Assembly: GCA_016869895.1 (NCBI GenBank)
Contig: VGDC01000048.1
Location: 1-9,495 of the forward strand
Direction: 5' to 3'
Length of the DNA: 9,495 nt
Source: Alphaproteobacteria bacterium
GTDB taxonomy: Bacteria; Pseudomonadota; Alphaproteobacteria; Rickettsiales; VGDC01
Shown piece after piece: positions 5,697-9,495 of this stretch. Position numbers and translations under genes: made by a program. Within the stretch, counting starts at the first letter, position 1. The number at the start of each line of letters is the position of its first letter. The notes below the pieces were generated by a model. It made no database searches. It was not told the DNA's origin and saw only the letters and a program-made list of their open reading frames with translations.

Positions 5697-6698
5697 ATGC
5701 TTTCAGAGCAGAATATCGCCACGCCGGACTGGGTGGAGGCGTGTTTCCGAAAGGGGTTGATAACGGAAGAACAGCGCAACGCCGCGCTCGACCGCCTGAA
5801 TCCCCACGACCGCTGGCGGCTGTGGATCGGGCGGATGCTAAGTGCCACGGGCGGCAGCCTCATCTTAGCTGCTATCCTCTATTTCTATGCCTTCAACTGG
5901 GCGGTGCTGACCCCGCTGATGAAGCTGGGCAGTGTGGAGCTGGGCATCGCGCTGTGCCTCATCGCCGCATTGGCACTGGACGTGAGCAAACCCGCCGGAC
6001 AATATCTGCTGACCGCTGCGGCGTTCCTCGTGGGTGTGTTCCTCGCGGTGTTCGGGCAGATATACCAGACAGGGGCGGATGCTTATCAGCTCTTCGTGGC
6101 ATGGGCCATCTTCATCGCCGGATGGACGGTGGTGGGACGGAACGCGCCGCTCTGGGCGTTGTGGCTGGTGGTGGCGAACACGGGGCTGGCGATGTGGCTG
6201 GAACAGGAATTCGCGTGGAACGACCCGCTGATGCACTGGGCGCCGATGCTCTTCGTGGGCTTCAACCTGCCCTTCCTGCTGACGGGCGAGGTGTTGCACA
6301 GGAACGGCGGCCAGTGGCTGGCCGCGCCGTGGCTGCGCATGGCCTTGCTGATGGTCATCACCTTCTCGGCGTCGATTCCCGTGGCGGAATGGCTTTTGAA
6401 CTTCAACTCACACTACGTTCGGGATTCGTATGAACTGCTGTGGCTGCGCGGAATCATCGGCGCAGGAGTGCTGGGTGGGCTGTTCTATCTGTATCGTTTC
6501 ATCATCCCCCGCATCCGCGCGGTGTCGCTGCTGGTCTTCGCAGGCGCAATCCACGCGCTCATCCTCATCTTCGAGCTGATTCCCATGCGCGCGGAAGCGG
6601 CATATCTCTTCGGCGGGTTCATCATCCTCGGTGTATTCGCGGTGATGATGCGATACCTGCGCAAGACGGCCAAAGAAATGGAGGCTAACCATGCGTAA
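5697..6698 (+). CDS. DUF2157 polytopic membrane protein
   Basis: The protein has 333 residues. A short cytosolic N-terminal part (1-45; DWVEACFRKGLITEEQRNAAL) is typical of DUF2157 (COG4872), followed by about ten hydrophobic helices (roughly 50-68, 78-95, 103-121, 130-147, 151-168, 181-197, 212-234, 248-267, 275-295, 302-321). The segment AVFGQIYQTGADAYQLFVAWA (about 117-137) is the signature I recall for the family. The ATG at 5697 has an excellent Shine-Dalgarno (AAAGGGAGGG, 5683-5692). Its last codons overlap the next gene by 8 bp (ATGCGTAA), so the two are almost certainly cotranslated. The family has no settled biochemical function. Fixed association with DUF4401 and GDYXXLXY proteins suggests one inner-membrane complex; that is inference. 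Confidence 0.9.
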   Translation: MLSEQNIATPDWVEACFRKGLITEEQRNAALDRLNPHDRWRLWIGRMLSATGGSLILAAILYFYAFNWAVLTPLMKLGSVELGIALCLIAALALDVSKPAGQYLLTAAAFLVGVFLAVFGQIYQTGADAYQLFVAWAIFIAGWTVVGRNAPLWALWLVVANTGLAMWLEQEFAWNDPLMHWAPMLFVGFNLPFLLTGEVLHRNGGQWLAAPWLRMALLMVITFSASIPVAEWLLNFNSHYVRDSYELLWLRGIIGAGVLGGLFYLYRFIIPRIRAVSLLVFAGAIHALILIFELIPMRAEAAYLFGGFIILGVFAVMMRYLRKTAKEMEANHA

Positions 6699-7791
6699 CG
6701 ACCACATCAGCCGCGAAGCATTGCTTAGCGAATGGAACGCCGCTCCGGATTCCCCATTGGCGAAATACGCCGCCACATGGGGCGAAAGCGAACGCCTGCC
6801 CCGCTATCTGCAAGCCTTGGGCGCGCTGGGCGCGTTCATGGCGATGAGCATGTTCCTGTCGTTCCTTGGGGCGGTGCATATCATCGACTTGCGCGAACCG
6901 CTGGGCATGGCCATCTGGGGCGGGATATTCACCGCTTCGGCGCTGTATTTCTCCAGCCGCAGCGAAGAACGGATGGAAACGCTGGGCGACACTTTCGTGA
7001 CGCAGACGACCCTGATGCTGCTGGCTTTGGGCAAGGTGCTGCTCATCTGGGCGGTGGCGGGAAAAGGCGATTTCCTGTTCATGCGGGATTCCAGCTGGAT
7101 TTGGCGGGTATTCGGGGCGACCGCCGCCATCACCGCCGTCACCTATCCTTTCTCGCGCTTCTATATCGACCGTTATGTCTCGGCACTCGCGACCCTTGGG
7201 CTGCTGCTGTTGTGCATTCTCTATGAGCGGTTCAAGGCGCTGTCGGGCTTTGATATGCCTTTCAACATCTATTATCTGTTGCTACTGGCGTGTGCGGCGT
7301 GGTTCTTCGCCCGCCCGCATTATCCGGTGATGCTGCGCCCGTTGCGCGATGCGATCCTATCCATGCTGGTAGGGTTGACGGTGCTTGCCAGCCTGTCACC
7401 GATATTCTATAAACCCGCCGCTTTCTCGCTCTATCCCATCACGCTGGGGCTGACCATCGCGCTTTTGGCCATCACCATCTGGATGGCGGGGGGAATCGCG
7501 AAAGTGAAAGCATCGCCGAACCTGCTGCTGGCCTGTGCGGGTATCATCGCACTCGGCACGCTGGCGACGCCGGGAATCCTGCTGGCCATCGGGTTGATGG
7601 TGCTGGGATACGGCAATCACGAACGCCCGCTGCTCATCAACGGTGCGCTGGCTTTCGCAGGGTTCATCTGGTTGTTCTATTATAATCTGGATATGACCCT
7701 GCTCGTCAAATCGACCATTCTTGCCGGAAGCGGCGCGCTCTTGCTTCTCGCCCGCTGGCAGCTCCACCTCACCGCCAAGAAGGAGGCCTGA
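6691..7791 (+). CDS. DUF4401 polytopic membrane protein
   Basis: The protein has 366 residues. A hydrophilic start (1-40) is followed by about ten hydrophobic helices (for example 43-66, 72-88, 106-123, 140-152, 163-178, 193-207, 222-236, 246-267, 277-304, 315-331 and 338-356). Two late segments are typical of DUF4401: LATPGILLAIGLMVLGYGN (about 291-309) and YYNLDMTLLVKSTILAGSGALLL (about 330-352). The start ATG 6691 overlaps the end of the DUF2157 gene by 8 bp and has GGAGG at 6680-6684, 6 nt upstream. The stop TGA at 7789-7791 is one base before the ATG of the next gene. No enzyme motif is seen, and function is unknown; it probably partners the DUF2157 and GDYXXLXY proteins. Confidence 0.9.
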   Translation: MRNDHISREALLSEWNAAPDSPLAKYAATWGESERLPRYLQALGALGAFMAMSMFLSFLGAVHIIDLREPLGMAIWGGIFTASALYFSSRSEERMETLGDTFVTQTTLMLLALGKVLLIWAVAGKGDFLFMRDSSWIWRVFGATAAITAVTYPFSRFYIDRYVSALATLGLLLLCILYERFKALSGFDMPFNIYYLLLLACAAWFFARPHYPVMLRPLRDAILSMLVGLTVLASLSPIFYKPAAFSLYPITLGLTIALLAITIWMAGGIAKVKASPNLLLACAGIIALGTLATPGILLAIGLMVLGYGNHERPLLINGALAFAGFIWLFYYNLDMTLLVKSTILAGSGALLLLARWQLHLTAKKEA

Positions 7792-7792
7792 T

Positions 7793-8278
7793 ATGCGCCG
7801 CAACCTTATCGTTTTCCTGCTGGGACTGGGCGTTTTCGCAGGGTTGAACTATGCGATATACGAAAAAGAGGCGGTACTTGCCCATGGCGAGACCATGCTG
7901 GTCGAGCTCGCTCCGGTCGATCCCCGCTCGTTGATGCAGGGGGATTATATGCGCCTCGGCTTCGCCCTCACCCGCGATTTGAAAGCGCCGAAGGAACACG
8001 CCAATAGCCATGTGGTGCTGCAGAAGGATGCGGAAGGCATCGCCCGTTTCATCCGCTTCGATGATGGCACGCCGCTGACCGCCGGACAGATGAAATTGCC
8101 GTATCACGCGCGGCATGGCAGCATCACCCTGCGCCCTGATAGTTTCCTGTTTCAGGAAGGCTTGAGGGAGCGTTATCAGGCCGCGAAATACGGCATCTTC
8201 GCCTATGACGCGAAAGGAAAAGCCGTGCTAGCGGGGCTGGCTGACGGCGAGAAAAAGCCCATCACAGCCGAGCCGTGA
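7793..8278 (+). CDS. GDYXXLXY-domain membrane-anchored protein
   Basis: The protein has 161 residues. One N-terminal membrane helix (about 4-22, RNLIVFLLGLGVFAGLNYAIY) works as a signal anchor, with the remainder in the periplasm. The family motif appears as GDYMRLGF at 50-57, with VELAPVDPRSLMQ just before it; the final Tyr of the name-giving motif is Phe here. Later conserved-looking parts are LPYHARHGSITLRPDSFLFQEG and KYGIFAYDAKGKAVLAGL. The open frame extends to 7721, but ATG 7793 is chosen for its near-perfect Shine-Dalgarno GAAGGAGG (7779-7786, 6 nt away) and one-base gap after the DUF4401 stop. It is the third gene of the recurring trio; biochemical role is unknown. The stop codon lies inside the downstream terminator stem. 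Confidence 0.92.
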   Translation: MRRNLIVFLLGLGVFAGLNYAIYEKEAVLAHGETMLVELAPVDPRSLMQGDYMRLGFALTRDLKAPKEHANSHVVLQKDAEGIARFIRFDDGTPLTAGQMKLPYHARHGSITLRPDSFLFQEGLRERYQAAKYGIFAYDAKGKAVLAGLADGEKKPITAEP

Positions 8279-8288
8279 CGGGCTTTTC
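8252..8288. terminator. Bidirectional terminator between convergent operons
   Basis: Bases 8253-8265 (aaaagcccatcac) pair with 8275-8287 (gtgacgggctttt) with a single A-C mismatch; the loop is 9 nt. T4 follows on the plus strand (8284-8287) and A5 (8252-8256) gives U5 on the minus strand. The stem contains the last codons and stop of the GDYXXLXY gene, while the redoxin gene ends at 8303 on the other strand. Confidence 0.8.
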
Positions 8289-8302
8289 GGTTCAACCAAA
8301 GC

Positions 8303-8947
8303 TTAGTGCTTGTGGTTTTCGGCGTCGGTGTATTTCACGCCGCAGCCATAAGGCTTCGTGGTGGCGTTGGTGACGGGCTTGCCAGCCAAGACTTCATCCA
8401 GCGCGGTTTTCACATAAGGCTCGGCTTTGGAGATGTCTTCGGGGTCGGTGCTGGCGATGCTGTCGATGCCGCCGTTATAGGCGATATTGCCATCCTTGCC
8501 GATGATGAACAGGTGCGGGGTGACTTTCGCGCCGTAAAGCTGGCCGATCTGGCCGGTCTCGTCAGAGATATAGGCAGTGGAAGCGATGCCTTCCTTGGCG
8601 GGTTCGCCCTTCAGCGCGTCCCCTTCCAGATGCCCCTGCTTGCCTTTGGCGGAGGAGTTGACGGTCAACCAGATCACGTCCTTGGCGGTGTAGTCCTTCT
8701 GCAGGGTCTGGATGTTCTTGCCATCATAATGTTTGCGCACGAAGGGGCAACCAGGGTTCGTCCATTCCAACACGACGACCTTGCCTTTATAATCGCTGAG
8801 CGAAACGGTTTTTCCTTCGGAGGTCTTGCCGGAGAATTCCGGTGCGGGGGAACCGACAGCCGCCGCAGCGAAAGCGGCAACAGGCAGGCTAACCAGCGCG
8901 GCGACGGCAGCGGCGGCGAAGGTTTTCTTCAAGGCGGTAGCGAACAT
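8303..8947 (-). CDS. Secreted redoxin (AhpC/TSA-like, thioredoxin fold)
   Basis: The protein has 214 residues. A signal peptide (to about Ala27, LVSLPVAAFA|A) sends it to the periplasm. The mature protein has a thioredoxin fold of redoxin type: VGSPAPEFSGKTSEGKTVSLSDYKGKVVVLEW, then the active-site segment NPGCPFV with Cys67, and the cis-Pro loop KVTP (Pro144). There is no CXXC: the second position of the motif is Val70. The only other cysteine is Cys202 in KPYGCGVKY near the end, a possible resolving cysteine. This fits the PRX-like1 redoxin group as I recall it. ATG 8945-8947 is backed by AAGGAGA 7 nt upstream. The start shares one base with the stop of the DsbD/ScsB-like gene (TGATG), so they form an operon and the membrane protein is the likely electron donor. 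Role in peroxide removal or thiol reduction is inferred. Confidence 0.92.
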   Translation of the reverse strand: MFATALKKTFAAAAVAALVSLPVAAFAAAAVGSPAPEFSGKTSEGKTVSLSDYKGKVVVLEWTNPGCPFVRKHYDGKNIQTLQKDYTAKDVIWLTVNSSAKGKQGHLEGDALKGEPAKEGIASTAYISDETGQIGQLYGAKVTPHLFIIGKDGNIAYNGGIDSIASTDPEDISKAEPYVKTALDEVLAGKPVTNATTKPYGCGVKYTDAENHKH

Positions 8948-9495
8948 CAGGATTCTCCTTTTAGATGATCAATGACGGTAGCGGGGGTTAACAACTGCGG
9001 AAGGATGCGCGGCGCGCTGCCATCCGCGGGGTAATAGACATAAAGCGGTACTCCGGCGCGGCCATATTGCTCAAGGAAGGCGGTGATTGCGGGGTCTTCG
9101 CTCGTCCAATCGGCGACCATGGTGGTGATACCTTCCGAAGCGAAGAAATCCTTCACGGATTTGTCGTTCAGCGCGACGCGCTCGCTCACCTTACAGGTGA
9201 TGCACCATGCGGCAGTGACATAGACGAAGACGGGCTTGCCCTCTTCACGGAGCGAATCCAGCTTAGCGGGGTCATAGGATAAAGCGCCCTCGTCCTTTTC
9301 CACACTGGCGGGCTGCATGATGGAGGACGGGAAGAGCGTCAAAGGCGCGGCGGTCAATGCCGCCAGCAGAATCAGCACAATCGCTTTCCCCGTGAAGGTC
9401 TGCGGCGAAGTGACGCGCCAGACCCACATGGCCAAAGCGAGGAGCACCAGACCCAGCAGCAGCAAGGCGGTCGCGGTCGCGCCCGCTTGCAACAT
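8947..9495 (-). CDS. DsbD/ScsB-family thiol:disulfide reductase, C-terminal part (runs off right edge)
   Basis: The 182 visible residues belong to a gene that continues beyond the right edge. The ATG at 9493-9495 is probably internal, because a full DsbD-type protein has more membrane helices before this point. Two membrane helices (about 5-28 and 37-55) are followed by a periplasmic thioredoxin domain (about 70-180) with the active site AAWCITCK (Cys98, Cys101) and cis-Pro150 (RAGVP). In this family the membrane domain carries electrons from cytosolic thioredoxin to this domain and on to periplasmic partners. The wording AAWCITCK is closer to my memory of ScsB-type proteins than to E. coli DsbD (ADWCVACK); the missing N-terminus would decide. 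The stop TGA overlaps the redoxin ATG, which lies directly downstream. Confidence 0.92.
   Translation of the reverse strand: MLQAGATATALLLLGLVLLALAMWVWRVTSPQTFTGKAIVLILLAALTAAPLTLFPSSIMQPASVEKDEGALSYDPAKLDSLREEGKPVFVYVTAAWCITCKVSERVALNDKSVKDFFASEGITTMVADWTSEDPAITAFLEQYGRAGVPLYVYYPADGSAPRILPQLLTPATVIDHLKGES

Noticed and set aside
7721..7792. 24-codon extension of the GDYXXLXY gene
   Set aside because: It overlaps the end of DUF4401, and the ATG at 7793 has an almost perfect Shine-Dalgarno.
8306..8968. A 220-codon open frame on the plus strand
   Set aside because: It mirrors the redoxin gene and has no ribosome site or recognisable motif.
9493..9495. ATG at the right edge as the true start of the thioredoxin-domain protein
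   Set aside because: The protein would begin in a late membrane helix and lack most of the DsbD/ScsB membrane domain; the gene is more likely cut by the window.
1..9495. CRISPR array, tRNA, insertion sequence, att site or toxin-antitoxin pair
   Set aside because: No regularly spaced repeats, transposase, integrase, terminal inverted repeats or small paired genes were seen; the window reads as ordinary dense chromosome.

Overview
The window looks like chromosome of a GC-rich Gram-negative bacterium. Two products have Sec-type signal peptides, one is an outer-membrane beta-barrel ending in Phe, and a DsbD/ScsB-type inner-membrane reductase enters at the right edge. An alphaproteobacterium or a close relative is my guess from codon style and family content; nothing here proves it. 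I see no rRNA, tRNA, CRISPR array, insertion sequence or phage gene, and coding density is high.

Layout, left to right. (1) The 3' end of an amidohydrolase gene (+) meets a zinc alcohol dehydrogenase of the YahK/cinnamyl-alcohol-dehydrogenase type (-), with 3 bp between the stop codons. Upstream of the dehydrogenase are an 11-bp tandem direct repeat and a 10-bp perfect dyad that ends 5 nt before the start codon. (2) A two-copy DUF3592-like membrane protein (-) is divergent from a 375-residue soluble protein (+) that I do not recognise. The latter ends in a strong bidirectional terminator. (3) A minus-strand outer-membrane beta-barrel gene has its own good promoter. Upstream of it lies a TetR-family regulator followed by a secreted lipase/esterase, coupled through a TTGA stop/start overlap that needs a TTG start. 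(4) Divergent from tetR is a tight three-gene plus-strand operon: DUF2157 membrane protein, DUF4401 membrane protein and GDYXXLXY-type protein. This trio recurs in bacteria and has no settled function. A promoter with a 23-bp dyad over its -10 lies in the divergent gap and is the natural target for the TetR protein. (5) After a second bidirectional terminator, a minus-strand operon runs from the right edge: the C-terminal part of a DsbD/ScsB-like thiol reductase, then a secreted redoxin, joined by a TGATG overlap.

The best-supported joint functions are the periplasmic thiol-redox pair (membrane electron donor plus redoxin) and the TetR/lipase versus DUF2157 cassette sharing a regulatory region. 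The most open questions are the unknown 375-residue protein, the role of the DUF2157-DUF4401-GDYXXLXY trio, and the dyad and repeats in front of the dehydrogenase.
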